DNA of 64,000 nt from Heterobilharzia americana (Eukaryota; Platyhelminthes; Trematoda; Strigeidida; Schistosomatidae), in NCBI GenBank assembly GCA_944470555.2, contig OX104130.1, positions 2,542,001-2,606,000 of the forward strand, given 5' to 3'. Shown in pieces: positions 45,613-57,789 of the stretch; position 1 is the stretch's first letter, and every line of letters starts with the position of its first letter. A program made the translations under genes and the position numbers. The notes below the pieces were generated by a model. It saw only the letters and a program-made list of their open reading frames with translations, was not told where the DNA came from and ran no database searches.

Positions 45613-48480
45613 TTGTTCATGTAGAGCTACACACCTCCAAATCTGATGTTTATTCATTCGTGAGTACCTTTGAAATCTTATCGCAGACACTAGTACATCA
45701 AATCTAAACGTCACATTCATCCGAAGTTATCAAAAATTGTCTTCTAATATCCGATCGTAAAAATATTGTAACTTGTTAGGATTGCATTGTAGTCAGTAAC
45801 GGTGTGGTTCACTGGCTTAGCAACTCGACTTCCAAGCATTGTGTTTGGTGCTGGAACCCTGCTTTGGCCTGATCAGCTAGGTAGTATCATAAATCCTTAC
45901 AGAGAGATCTTGCCTTATATCCTAGTACAAAAAATGTACCATGCTGACTAACATTACGAGGTATTTTCAAAAATATCTCACTTCAAGAATACCTAATCCC
46001 ACTCCTACAGCACAGTAGAAATATATGCATATTAATTTCACTGCGCCGAAACTGGAATATGTTTTCAGATTTTACTCAATGGATACATGGCAATTATCTG
46101 ATAAATTAAGAAATGAGCAATACAGAAGTAGAAAAGATAGGTTAAGTTCTGTAAGATAGCCGAAATAGCTTAATGGATATTTTAAGTGAACTAACTTGGA
46201 TACATCGATGTCTTGTCTTCGTCTAGATTGAAGTTTTGCCTGTTGTCTTTCAAATTTTCTTACTTTTTATCATATAAAACAAAAGACGTACATTGAATAT
46301 TTCAATTTAGACATTTAGAAAAAGACTGATTGAGCGAAGAAATATATTCTTTTCAATTAGATCTTTGTCTTGGGCTCTACTCTAATATATAGGGGGATTT
46401 ATAATTTAATCAAAATATCAATCATGTGGTGAACAATAATCATAGAGATTTCAAGTAAGTCATGAAGATGATGTTTTAGATGTAAATAATCAAGAGTTAT
46501 TAAAATAGGAAATATGAAGCAAGTTATTCTTAGGTAAATGAAGTGATTTTTGATAAGTGTTCAGACATAGACAACAAGTGATTATATAATAAGAAAACAA
46601 AAGAGTAGTGATGGAAAGAAGAGGTGTACAAAATAATGTTAGAAGTTACATCATATTGACGGCCACGGTAATAAAAGTGGTCGAACGAACATCTTTTGAA
46701 TATAAAAGTTAAGTTTGTCAAGGTGGATTGAAATCGCCTCTGCTATGTGAGATAAGCGTCTCCGTAATCTATGTGGTAAATTTATTGGAATCTGATGAAT
46801 AATTTTGAAAGCTTTTCTAGCACTCCCCTGATATCCCATGTCAACTGGATGTGCAAGTATGGAGCTCTTTATTGTTCTAATTTTTCCCTGCTAAACCATG
46901 ATGGGTGGTGCTCAGAATCTCGACAATGGGACTGCCTCATTCTACGCTGAATGTGACTAGCTGCACAGAAGCAGTTGAGTTGATAAATGCACATGGAAGT
47001 GGCAGAATCAGTTAGTTTGTCGTTATTTCTTGCAACTAGAATCTCGTGGTTATAGATGATAGGACAAAGTAGCTGGGAATGCTTTTTTGCATGACTTTTT
47101 TTATGCGTTTTGTGTGATATTGCCAATGAGATCACAAGCTGTACAGTCGTACGTAAATATTACATTCACATAGTAACAGGAAAGGAATTTTTCATGAAAT
47201 ATTTTGAATAAAGTTCAGATTTGATTATAAATCTGGAGATCAGAAAAAAGATTCACGTAATATTTGAAATAGTAATGAGAAGAAGACTTATCAAGGTCGA
47301 AGTAATATTTGGTTACTAAGTTAAATGATTTAACAAGGTGAATGTAAAGAGAAATCAGAATTATACGAGTGTAGGGATGTGATGTGTGAGAAAATCTGAA
47401 TGGGAAGATTTTTGAAGGTAAAAGTGTTATTATAGATCATGTCCAGTGCAACTCAAGCGACTGGAAAAATTACTTTTGAACGCAGAGTTCAGGCTTCAAA
47501 GTAATTTTTATGGCTTCCGAAATTTGAAGTTTTCAGCCTACACCTTTTACGAGATTTGCACGAACTCTATAGATGACAGTGAAGTAGTTTTCTGCATTTA
47601 CCTCGGGTGGTCATAATCGATCAAATGTTTTAAAATAGATCTGTGAAGTGTTTTCCTTTGTGGGACAAGACTGGTATATGTTTGGAAATGTTTGGAAAGC
47701 GAACGCTGAGTACGGTCGATATACCTTACTCCATAGGAGCAGATGAATTAACGAACATCCTATACGCATGATCTAAGGGTTAAGTACGTAGAGAAAATTT
47801 GAGTTTGGTAGCACAGAAAGTCTTTTTTAATGAGCATGGCAAACGGTTTCTCAGTATATCTGCTTATGTGTCTGAGTTGAACTGTAAGCTCATAAAAAGA
47901 GGCTTCTTAGGAGCCGTAAAAGTGGAAGGATTATTTGTTTTTAGTTTCATAGTTATAACAATAAAAAGTTCACTATACTGGTTTTCAATCAAAACATTTT
48001 CGAAAGAATTAAGTTCATCTTCTAAAGTATCAGAACTCCAGATAGAGTAGAACCTATGGTACATAGAGCAAGTTACATTTCGTTTGGTGCATAGAGGCAC
48101 CTAACTGTATAAATTCTTAATTTTCCTGTTCCACATGGGTTTTTTGTGAATAAACCTTTTGCATCATCCATTGTCTCGTCTTTTTAGCTGCACACGTAAT
48201 TACGTTTCCATTGGAAAGTGAGATTTCCATTAGCTAAAGATGTCTGATTGGTTAATTTAGTCATTGCCAAGGTAGGCCTTAGAGTCACTCTCTAATTACA
48301 AAGTGCCATATATCCAATTTTTGGTGAGAGTGTACAATTTGTCTCACTTGTGAAAGCAGTTAGTTAGGCATGGCAACATATATATAAAATTAAAAATATC
48401 ATTTTCATTCTAAAATAACCAAAATTTTTATGAATGTTGAAAGGTAATCAAATGGCATGGTAACAAGCAAAATTAACTTG
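45613..48480. other. Unassigned intergenic DNA
   Basis: Nearly 2.9 kb of AT-rich sequence with only short open frames. A tRNA-like scrap near 45805-45865 (TGGTTCACTGG ... GGTGCTGGAACCC) is possible but too weak to list. Nothing else was recognised. Confidence 0.4.
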
Positions 48481-48539
48481 TCATGACATAAAAATGCAGG
48501 GTTGCTTAGATTAGTGAGTACTGCTCAAGATATTATAGG

Positions 48540-48610
48540 AGTTAAGTGAAGATGACAGCTGAAGAAGCTGTTGTATACGCAGCGAAACGTTCAGAAACAT
48601 CTTTTTTGAT
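48540..48610 (+). repeat. Hammerhead-like motif near Penelope debris
   Basis: The string CTGAAGAAGCTG (48559-48570), a short loop, CAGCGAAACG (48580-48589) and TTCAGAAACATC has the order CUGANGA, a GCUG/CAGC hairpin and GAAA that defines a hammerhead ribozyme, with one extra A before the hairpin. Penelope-like elements are known to carry hammerheads in their terminal repeats, and a Penelope coding scrap lies about 400 bp downstream on the same strand. The assignment is inference. Confidence 0.35.
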
Positions 48611-48985
48611 TTGGTAAACACTCCAGGATTATATTAAAACTTATTTGTATAAAGATAACCAAGTTTGAATAATGAGTTGATATGTCAAAATATTTATTGG
48701 ATAGGTTGTTATCATGGTGGGTATAGAAACAAGGAATATTCGATAATATGGAAGAAATGGACGGAATGAAAGAGTTAAAAAAAAGGGCAAACCTTTTGAA
48801 ACCCTAAACATTAAGATCGTGAAAAGAGCAAGGGTGGAACAAGTCTCTTTTTTATGCAAAGTTCTGGTTTTTTTTTATCTAAACTGCTAAAGCTTCAGCA
48901 ATATAAAGAGGGGATGCGCACTGACTTTGGTAAGTTTCATTAACCTAGTAAATAACTTTGAAAGCGGTGACTATTGAAATTGAAT
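48611..48985. other. Unassigned DNA between hammerhead-like motif and Penelope scrap
   Basis: No coding or repeat signal supported. It could be the rest of a decayed Penelope element. Confidence 0.25.
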
Positions 48986-48989
48986 TAAG

Positions 48990-49215
48990 TGTTGCACATA
49001 TTTTATAGCTGCGATCCGGTGATAAATTCACTATTGAAGTGGAAAAATGATCGAAAGTCTGCTATCTCGATGTAGAACTAACAAGAAAGACTGATGGAAC
49101 TTTGAGGAAGTAGATTCACTGAAAGTCGACATGGAATGACCAACTCACAAATTTCTCCATTTATATAATATATCTTTATGGGGATTTTTCGAGAATATAC
49201 CCACTTCATCCCCGG
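48990..49215 (+). pseudogene. Penelope-like element scrap (C-terminal RT region)
   Basis: The + strand encodes KVCYLDVELTRKTDGTLRK, a stop, then IH, a stop, and KSTWNDQLTNFS. In Penelope-like elements the region after the catalytic YVDD contains FLDVxVxRxxDGxLxTxVYRKPTxTDxYLxFxS, which this follows closely with stops. It is a short decayed piece. Confidence 0.5.
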
Positions 49216-49988
49216 ACTGGTTATTCATTTATCCCCCTCACGCTTCGTACAACAGAACACTAAGACTGATGCTTATCACCTTTTCAATTTGTACGCTAAA
49301 TTATGCACTCATACAACTGAGGTGTATGTCATTCATAGAAAATAAAATAACAGTTCATGGAATGGTAGGATCCAGAAATCATGCCTAGCTTAAGTGATCC
49401 TCTGAGTGACGACTTTGTGCTATTCATAGTACCATGGAACCAATAAATATTCAGCTTATATTATTCATTTAATATGATGAGAAGAAATTCAGTTTTATGT
49501 GATAGTTTCACGTTAATCAAATCGTAAGTTTATCTGCGCACCTTTCAACTGCTTGAAGTCGAAGAAATTGGGGGGTTGAGAACTATTTGTTGCTTAAATA
49601 GCTTATCAGTGAAGTGTCCATCCTGATGCTAAGCCATAACTTCAGCTGGAACTTTATAAACCATAACATTTAAAGTAAACTAGAAGTGACTTTTAGGTGT
49701 TATGTCTTCATTTGAACAGTGGTTAGGGTTAGGAGGACATGCTCGCCGGCTGTTCTCTGTTATTCGACAAAATCCTCAGCCACTATACTCAAAAGCTGAT
49801 TCCCAACTTTTAAAATACAGTTTTTCGACCCTAACGCTTAGTCCTTATTATTTTGAGATAAAGCTTTAAACTTTTGACAAATACAAGCGTCACAATTTCT
49901 TGGTCATTGTCAGTTCTTATTTTTCGTCACAAACAATCGAAATCTTAAAAGCGATGATGCTACTGTACACATGAAATATTTTGAGATT
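49216..49988. other. Unassigned intergenic DNA
   Basis: Nothing recognised. Confidence 0.35.
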
Positions 49989-49990
49989 TG

Positions 49991-50620
49991 GGCTGCAATC
50001 CGTTCCGTCCTGTTATACGACTGTGAGACACGGTCATCAAAAGTAGGAGATATGAAACGATTTCAAGTCTCCAGTCACACGTTTCTTCGCAGCATTGCTC
50101 ACTTATGCTGGAATCACCATGCGAGCAATGTCGAGGTTAGGTGAAAGTTGCTAGACAAGTCAGTTGACGAGGTTATAAGCCTTCGTCGACTGAGGTGGCA
50201 TACACATGTCAAATCACTATCTACCTCGAGGGGCAATTCTAGCAGAAGTTGGAAGAGAGTTTACAGTGGTCGGATTGATTACCAGTACTAGTCGAGGAAC
50301 TCTCTTACCACTAGTCTGAGTCGTGTGGGGAGGTGTAGACTGCCTAGCTGGGGTCCCCAAGAAGAAAGGAATCAGGGGATGACAACACACATTCACATAG
50401 CTGGAATTCCGTCACAATTTCGCTGGCGCATTCATTCCTTGACATCTTCTAAAGCTTAAATATTTCGTACTAACCCTTATCTTCAAAGAGTTTATTCTCT
50501 CATACAAATTTGTCTACTTTGATATGACTCTTTTCCTATCCACTTGTTCTTTGTATGCAACTGTGAAGTGTGGCGACTTGAGGTGATGCTTTATGTACTA
50601 GGTTCCAGGTTGAGTTTGTC
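49991..50620 (+). mobile_element. RTE fragment, second subfamily, 3' part
   Basis: Starts at the equivalent of RSVLLYGCETW (CGTTCCGTCCTGTTATACGA) and runs to the subfamily-2 3' UTR (TTTGTCTACTTTGATATGAC near 50508) and end near 50620. It matches 9480-10160 closely in order but is equally broken. Confidence 0.7.
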
Positions 50621-52684
50621 TGACATACCAACCGGTAATACCTATTTTATTCTTGTCTGCTATCGTCTTTCTAATTACTGTGCGTTGAAAGTATGTCTCT
50701 TCCTTCCTTGTCGGTCTAAATTTGTCCTTTTACGCGAATAAAACATGTTTACATACTGATCTCACTCAAGAACTGAATCATTTCTTAACAATAGATTAGA
50801 CTAGTCAAGACGCTGAGAAAGAGAGTTAAATATTATTGTTATTGATAAACTTAGATGCAAACTATTATATGGGTGATTCTACGAAAATAGACAATATACA
50901 CTGAACAGAAATGATAAAGTGTCTGAATAGACTGACTGCGTTAATACATTGATTGGTCAATGGAGAGCAACCAATTTCATGTGACCCACTTCTACGTGAT
51001 GACCGAATGCTATCGGTCAATTTCAGTGCGATCATCAACTTCTTGATTGAAGTAAGTTTATTGGAGGCAATGGAAAGGAAGCTGTGCTCCACCTACGTTT
51101 TTTATTTTTTGCCACTCGTAAGCAAGGCGTATCTGCAGCCTTGAGCAAACTAATGTCCCGCCTGGGATTTGAACCCACATCATTTAACGTTGTAAGCGGG
51201 GACCTCTTGTAGGACTGGATTAGATACACTTATTGATCACTAGAGAGAAACCAATATGTTGTTGTCTAGTCCTAAGAGCTGACCGGATTCTACCAATATT
51301 GTAACTCAATCTGCTAAAGGTATTTATGTACAAAATTATGGGTCACATATATCGTGTTATGAAGGCTTGTGATACTATCACCCAGGGTGAGTTAGGCAGA
51401 CGTGAGTTTGAACTTAAAATTCATTATCTGTTAGTCGATTACTTGAGCCGATGAATCACATCTTTGTACGAAAATTGTATTGAAATTATCATTTTTAAAC
51501 GTAAATATCAACGTCGAAAGCGTAGCCAATGTGTCCGCCAGTTGTTCACATTGAATGTTCCCATAGGATGATAGTAGATCAAGCTATAATTGTATAAAAG
51601 CAGAAGGAGGATGAAGTTACGCTGTCTAGTTGGGTTTAGTTGAAAACGAGAGAAATATATGATGAGGATTTCTGAGGTAAACTATGGATGATTTCTTTAG
51701 AACCTCTCCTAAAGACACATTTCAAGCTAGATTCACAGTAATAGCCTGTGTATTGAGGGAAACGAAACACATTAGTTCAATCCTAGAAGCGATCGACTTT
51801 AGTAGATGCTAAGCAGTCAAAAAAGCGTAGAAAAGGGATATTCAACAACCTTTGTTTTGAAGTTGTTATTCAGTTGATTTCTGTTTATCATAGAAACTGT
51901 CTTTGAATTCCCCAAGTGTGATACTTTATCATGTCAAACAAAACTGCTTGAAAAAAATTGGAGAACAGAGTAATTTAGATACATTACTAAAGTTGTTTGG
52001 GTGGAATTCACTGTCACTTGAGCATTTCGTAGAGTATTGTGTTTTCATCAAAGTTAGGAATTGAAATGGGGACTCCCAGTGAGTTCCCATGATTGAGAAA
52101 TGACAAAGTGTTCACTACACAGTGTTAGCCACATGGATACTAAACGTTTGAAGGTAAATACTGTTGGAAAGTTCTAGAAGAATAGAGAATAACTAAATGA
52201 TCTTCAAAATTTGTTTAATTGGTAACATTTTAGAAAAAATTTAAGTCTGAAAGTTAAAAATGAGAATAATCAATCATCTGTTATATTCCACTTCACATCC
52301 GTTTGCAGACTCCATTATTGTTGTGAATAGAAGAAAATTTATGAAAAATACGTTTAAACACCTTGAATAGGATTGGGATTGTCGATAACCTTCAATCGTC
52401 CCTACATCTTTATCAAGAGGAAATGAAAGAAGCCTTTAATCCCATAAGAGTTTTTTTTCGTTGATGTAGGAGAATTCCTGGTTCTTGTGTATTTGTCAAC
52501 GGAGACTCAAAAACAACATAAGTTACTTAGTTATAACAAGCCTTCTCCGTGATTGATGTCAGGAGAGAGACAGGCATACAGACGAATGACAGTAAAGCAT
52601 AGTCATTTAGAATTATCTTACTTAGTAATCCGGTTTTGATTATCTAGTCTTACTTCTTTTGAGAACATCTAGACAGAGAGACGG
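50621..52684. other. Mostly unassigned intergenic DNA
   Basis: The only supported item inside is the repeat at 51110-51245. The rest is AT-rich with short open frames of no recognised family. Confidence 0.35.
51110..51245 (+). repeat. Interspersed repeat with a tRNA-like T arm
   Basis: Contains AGCAAGGCGTATCTGCAGCC and GACTGGATTAGATACACTTA followed by TTGATCACTAGAGAG; both words recur on the - strand at 55595-55810. Between them GGGATTTGAACCC is the reverse complement of a Pol III B box. A diverged SINE is likely. Confidence 0.45.
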
Positions 52685-52685
52685 A

Positions 52686-53740
52686 CAGTACCAACATAGG
52701 ACGTGACATTATTGGTACAGATCCAAGTTCCTACACATCAGATCATTTTATCAAACGACAATACACTAAAATGAAAGATGAAGGAATGGCGAAGGAAGCA
52801 GTCAACAGTGGTAAAAAGTCACCAAAGATAGCAAGGAGGGATGAGTTACTACTGAAATTCAGCACGACTATTAAGATAGGGATGATGTATAGATACATCT
52901 ACATCACTGAGATCAATTCTGAGCCATATTACCTAGAGTCCTCAGCTGCCGATTTCAGTCATCACAAGTGACCCCAAACCGGATAGGCTGCATGCCTCAT
53001 ACCAACGGTTAAAGACCCTGTGAACTGTTGTCATGTTTCAGTCTAGTCGCCTGTGACAATTTCCTATCTTGAGCCTGCTTCAGCTACCATTGTGTGATGA
53101 GGCAGACAGGAACTGGCGATGCTTACTAATGTCCCAGCTATCCTAAGTCAATGAAGGTTCATTTCCACTGAATTTTCTCTTCTATCCAAAACTCTACATT
53201 ATTAATGTGATAAGAGCTCGTCACACTGCCTGTGCTACGAATGCAAAGGTGGTCGAATACTTGAAACCTTCTCATGGCCTCTAACTTTAAGGCCCATGTT
53301 ATACAGCCACGTAGTAGAAGAGAGGAAACCACAGTGAAGTACACTGGACTCTTATTAGGAGATCAGATGAACTACAAATGTAGCATATAGCATAGGTTGG
53401 CAACGATAATTGAGCGTTTTATATCTTCATGGATATTTCGTCGGCCATCCATGCATCAGTGCTCATCTGACTTCCCAGGTAAATGAAGTTGTTATGGTAC
53501 TCAACCACCTGACTCTCTATTGCTAAACAAGTCACCAGTGAAAACCAGTCCTAGAGCAACAGTTTGCATTTAGGTGATGAAAAACACACCCCAAACATTC
53601 TGAAATTGTCACTCAATGTGTCCAGAAGTCTTGTTACCATCTACACCTGACCAGACTGTGTCATCTACACACTCTAGGCTTACTAAGGTGTCTTGTGTGG
53701 TAAGATCAATTCCGTAATGTTAGGCATCTTACAATGGACC
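52686..53740 (-). mobile_element. RTE fragment (RT active-site region to 3' tail)
   Basis: Reverse complement of the RTE from around the catalytic box (53690) to the tail (ACCAACATAGGACGTGACAT at 52690). LLRGCITWALKLEAMRRFQV is readable near 53260-53340, matching LLYGCETWPLKVEDMRRLQV. Many frame breaks. Confidence 0.7.
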
Positions 53741-54187
53741 TATTGCTACTATTTCAAAACGTCTAATGCAGCTGAATGGAACGTGAAACAAGGCATTTTC
53801 AATTGCGAGAAAAGTATTCCCATTGCGATAATTTCATTTTCAAAGTTGTACAACTGTATTTATCGATAAGTTTATGTAGACAATAACAAATTTTGTCTAT
53901 TCACTTGTATGGTATATTTTTGTGATGATCGGAAGCATAGGAATGGATTTACTTTGGATAAAAATGAATGAATGAATGATTAAATATGGTCTATTGGTGA
54001 GTCTCTTGGTATGTAGCTGCATCTTCCTAGGGGCGGGAGAATACTGAGAATCATCATTACATCCCACAAACTGTGCATTACCAAAAGCGCGTTATCTATC
54101 AACATGGAAATATATATCTGAAACTTACTTTTGTGTGTATGAGTAGCCGTAGAACCGTATCATCACGATAGGCTTCAGCAGATTAAG
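53741..54187. other. Unassigned intergenic DNA
   Basis: Nothing recognised apart from a short GAAT repeat near 53968. Confidence 0.35.
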
Positions 54188-54860
54188 TTAGATTCATCGT
54201 ATAAGGTTTATTAAGGTCTACTAAGGTGTATTTCACTTATGTAATCCCGACGTAGTACGTTAGAACAAATAACAAAATAAACTAATAGTTTTTATGTAAT
54301 TCCTCAACGTTTCGATCTGGCTAGGAAAATCCTTTAGAAGAGTATGAAACTAATATTAAGTTTTCATTATAAATTTGACTATTTGAGATATCCGTGGTTC
54401 AGCGGACTAGTATTTATACTGGGTGATGACTCAAGGTGAAATAAAAATTTGGACCGTTGCTGGACTTGGACCAGCAACCAAACGTTTCCGGTCCGGTAGT
54501 CTACCAACTGAGCTACGAGGCCCTACTGCTGACCAGATTTCAGGTTAATATTAAAGTTTGGTACAGAAGGTGATGCATGACCTTTATGATCATCCAGTTA
54601 GATCATGATATGGAGCAGAGGACAATATAATGTAGGTGAGTGAATTAGCAATCGGCCACAGAGGCTTATTCCTACCTTACCAAACATCAATGTCAACCTG
54701 AAAAAGTATAATGTCAGACTGATACTCTTGAAAGGATCTTCCTAGTAAGATCGAAATGTTAAAGAATAATACAATATAATATTGGTTTATTTTGTTATTT
54801 GTTCTAATATGCTACACTAGGTTTACACTGATAAAATATACCTTAAACGATGAGTCATAC
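54188..54860. repeat. Imperfect inverted repeat, about 150-bp arms, carrying CGAAAYGTT motifs
   Basis: Left arm 54188-54352 and right arm 54715-54860 are imperfect reverse complements, sharing AGAACAAATAACAAAATAAA and the words around TAGGAARATCCTTT. Each arm holds GATCGAAAYGTT (left on -, right on + at 54749-54760), the same sort of motif as in the 23-kb palindrome. The loop of about 360 bp contains a tRNA-like SINE head. Confidence 0.6.
54451..54523 (-). repeat. tRNA-like head of a SINE
   Basis: On the - strand GGGCCTCGTAGCTCAGTTGG opens a tRNA-like core with an intact A box. The T arm (TTGCTGGTCCAAGTCCAGCAA) keeps its stem but has lost the GTTCGA loop. The flanks GGTCAGCAG and CCAAATTTTTATTTCACC match those of the copy at 22445-22518, which shows both belong to one SINE family. 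Confidence 0.55.
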
Positions 54861-55594
54861 TAACTCGGTGGCCAAGTGTATCCAAATAATCCAGTCCATC
54901 CATTGTTGGTCAGGAAACGTTCAAGTTACAATTAGTTAGTCTAACTATATTCTGAGAGTTTTGTAGATTTCAGGATCAAAGTTTGATCTGATTTAATTGC
55001 AGAAACTGAGCATCAAGTACATGATTTATGAGGGAAATATATTTGTAAAATTCCCAGGTAGATAGAAGCCACTTCTTTGGAGAATAAATCCTGTACAACT
55101 AACGGCTCCCACGAAGTCGCAAAATGTCAGGAATCTTCTGGATTGGGATTTTACTAGCTAACACCAAAGTGTACCATGATTCTAATCTTCCTAGTGCGCT
55201 ATGAACACTTATATATTCCAAGCGGATATAATATTCACGCTTAACTAGCAGTAAACTTCCTACGCAAGTGCCACCGACCTCAACCCGGGACGAATAGGGA
55301 AGAAGACTGAAGCTGGATGGAACGGAATAATAGTCAATTAACCCAAACATGCGTGAGTATGTATACACATGAGATATGACCTTGTCCGCAAATTGAGACA
55401 TTAACATTATAAAAGTAAGCATTAACCAACCAGCGAATTACATTGCAAATGAGGGCAGACAATGAACTACTAGTCATGTTGTAAATAAAGTGGAGTGAAA
55501 ACGACAATTAAAAAAATGTTTATATCGATAACAATGTTTTATACAAACTGAGGCTTTCCAACAAAGACATTTCAAAATAATCGGTTGAATTTGG
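54861..55594. other. Unassigned intergenic DNA
   Basis: Nothing recognised. A 107-codon - strand open frame at 55099-55422 has no family features. Confidence 0.35.
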
Positions 55595-55810
55595 TCAGCA
55601 CATGGACCTGAACAAAATGAAACTCATTACTCTCCAGTGATCAATCAATGTATCTAATCCAGTCATATAGGAGATGAATTGCAGTCTAAGTAGCTCAGTG
55701 TCATCATCGCTGACTACAGGACTGGATGATGTGGGCTGGAATTTCTCAGGGGGGGACACCAGTCTCTTCAAGGTTGCAGATACGCCTTGCTGACAGGCAC
55801 CAACAAACAC
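55595..55810 (-). repeat. Interspersed repeat related to 51110-51245
   Basis: On the - strand it carries CAGCAAGGCGTATCTGCAAC and ACTGGATTAGATACATTGAT followed by TGATCACTGGAGAG, matching the + strand repeat at 51 kb. The intervening sequence differs, so the two copies are old or rearranged. Confidence 0.45.
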
Positions 55811-57160
55811 GAAGCCTAAGTTCAGCAGGGTTTCTTATCGATTCCCCCCAACCAAATAACATGGCATGAGTTTATTTTAAAGTGGTTAAATGAAGATTAT
55901 GAGAAGCGAGGAGTGTGCATGAGTGATACACACGCCAAATCGAACTTAATAAATCAGGTAATAGAAGGAATAAATTTTATCATTTAGGCTGAAAATGTTA
56001 GAATATATTAAGAGTAAATGGAATAAAATAAGAGACAGCTAGTTTTGTTAATCAGATGAGCTATACAATACACTGGAGCCAACCTCAAAAAGCAACTATC
56101 CAGTCTGCTTCTATTCACATAAAGATCGTCTGTCGATATCCTTGTGGAAGACATTTCGTATAGCTAGCCTGAGAATCACACTCTCCAACAGACAAACAAT
56201 CCATAAATGTGTTTAGCACAGAATATCGCTTTTGATCACCTAATTAGGTATCTGAAAGTTTGCTTGCTGCTATACAGAAAAGTACATTTACCATCTGTAC
56301 ACACTGTCAAGTCCATAAAAGTATTGTTCAGCTTGGTTATTAAAAGAAGAGAGAGAAGAAATATCAACAGTTCTATTCTTGAATATTTCATAATTTCCAG
56401 GCAGCTACTTCCTTCTAGTAGTTCCTTCAAAGCAACATGGAGACTTCCTCTCTAATATAATCTCTTGATTGAATGTTACTCATGTTAAGGAACAAAATAG
56501 ATTAAGAGAATGTGATAAAAAGTACTTTAAAGAATAGGGATGAAGGGATATCTACATACAATGTAGAAGCTGAAAATTAGTTTACATGGGGTAGGAGGCC
56601 TAAGAATTTGTTAACTCCGAATTAAGCCACAGTAGTTGTAGCGGTAAAACTCATTTTTTTCCGAACACATAACCCTGGTTGTTTGTTTCTGATTGCTGCT
56701 GCTTCTGCAGTCTGAAGGGTTTGGAGACAGGTACCTTCCGACAAGTTGGTGGGGACTCGGTTGATAATGGAAAGTGACTTGTTCATAACTTTCTATAGAA
56801 CACATTTCCTTAACCCCTCTGGGAAGTGTTCGCCAACATACAGCTGATAAATTATTAGCTGTTTTGGTAGATAAAGGTAGGGATATCCATTTCTGTCAAT
56901 TTGTGTTCAAGGATTTCAATTACTTTTGATACGGTTTTTATTTCAGATATTCTTGATGTGCAACAAGAGAGATAGAGAATGAAGAGATAAAAAAATAAGT
57001 CATCTTTCTGTTTGCATTTGAAAGTTATGAAAATTTTGGTGACATAGCTTGTGCATCTCCGTCATCCAGTGGACCGAACTGATCAGCCACCATTCGCATA
57101 TGAGCTTCAATGCGGATACCCCGATATCGTCGGTTTTTTTCAAATTTGGTATTACTAACG
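55811..57160. other. Unassigned intergenic DNA
   Basis: Nothing recognised on either strand apart from short AT-rich open frames. Confidence 0.4.
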
Positions 57161-57391
57161 GATAGTGGTTAGCCGAGTAATCCATGACGCGCATTTCGTC
57201 CCATTCGAGACTCGTCAACTGGATATGCCTGCCTTTTAGTGAGTGGCGTTGTGACTCAGTGGTCCAGCGGATAACGCTCTGGCGTTTGAACGGATTCCCT
57301 CTGGGTTCCAGTCATAGTGTGGATAACCTCACCTACTGGGAGACAAGTTCATCCAGCTGATGAGTCTCAGATAGGATGAAATATACGTCGA
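57161..57391 (+). repeat. Sm-alpha-like SINE: Pol III head between two opposed hammerhead-like segments
   Basis: The left end (57161-57225) on the - strand reads CCAG, TTGACGA, the hairpin GTCTCGAATGGGAC, GAAA, TGCGCGTC and ATGG; this is a hammerhead order with C3 of the core changed to U. The centre (57251-57318) is tRNA-like with a perfect A box (TGGTCCAGCGG) and a near B box (GGTTCCAGTC). The right end on the + strand has CCAG, CTGATGA (57357-57363), hairpin GTCTCAGATAGGAT, GAAA and TATACGTC, but then loses the strand that would form helix I. This is the most complete unit of its kind in the window. Confidence 0.65.
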
Positions 57392-57514
57392 TAATATCAA
57401 GTTATGAAAACTCGCTAGGTATCCATCCATCTGATTTGTGTATATTTTCTTTGAAGTGATCTCTTCATGAACTCGTTAACTCTCGTAACCGCAACCCAAT
57501 GCCATCGTTGAGTA

Positions 57515-57715
57515 ACATTGGGTGGCGGTTGCGCTGTATTGTGAGCTAACAGAAGTTGGAAATGTGGACCGTTGGATTCTGACTGAGTGGCTCGACGGTA
57601 ACGCGCTGGTCGCGGGACCTGGAGGTTGTGGGTTCGACTCCTGGCAGGGTCGTGGATGCGCTCTGCTGACGAGACCCATACTAGTCGGATGGAACAGCTG
57701 TCCAACTGAACTCCC
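57515..57715 (+). repeat. tRNA-derived SINE
   Basis: Upstream piece GCTGTATTGTGAGCTAACAG, tRNA-like head 57583-57648 with the B box GGTTCGACTCC, then GTCGTGGATGCGCTCTGCTG and GTCGGATGGAACAGCTGTCC. Same family as 42831-43066. Antisense translation gives an Arg/Pro-rich open frame that should not be taken for a gene. Confidence 0.7.
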
Positions 57716-57789
57716 ATCTTGTTTTCGTTATTTTTGCAATCTAACATCTCTAATTCCCCTTCACTATTTTCTAATTCATAGGTGAATTA

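Noticed and set aside
57415..57747. A 110-codon Arg/Pro-rich open frame on the - strand (SRTHNLQVPRPARYRRATQS)
   Set aside because: It is the antisense of a tRNA-derived SINE; this kind of false protein is common where tRNA-like heads are translated in reverse.
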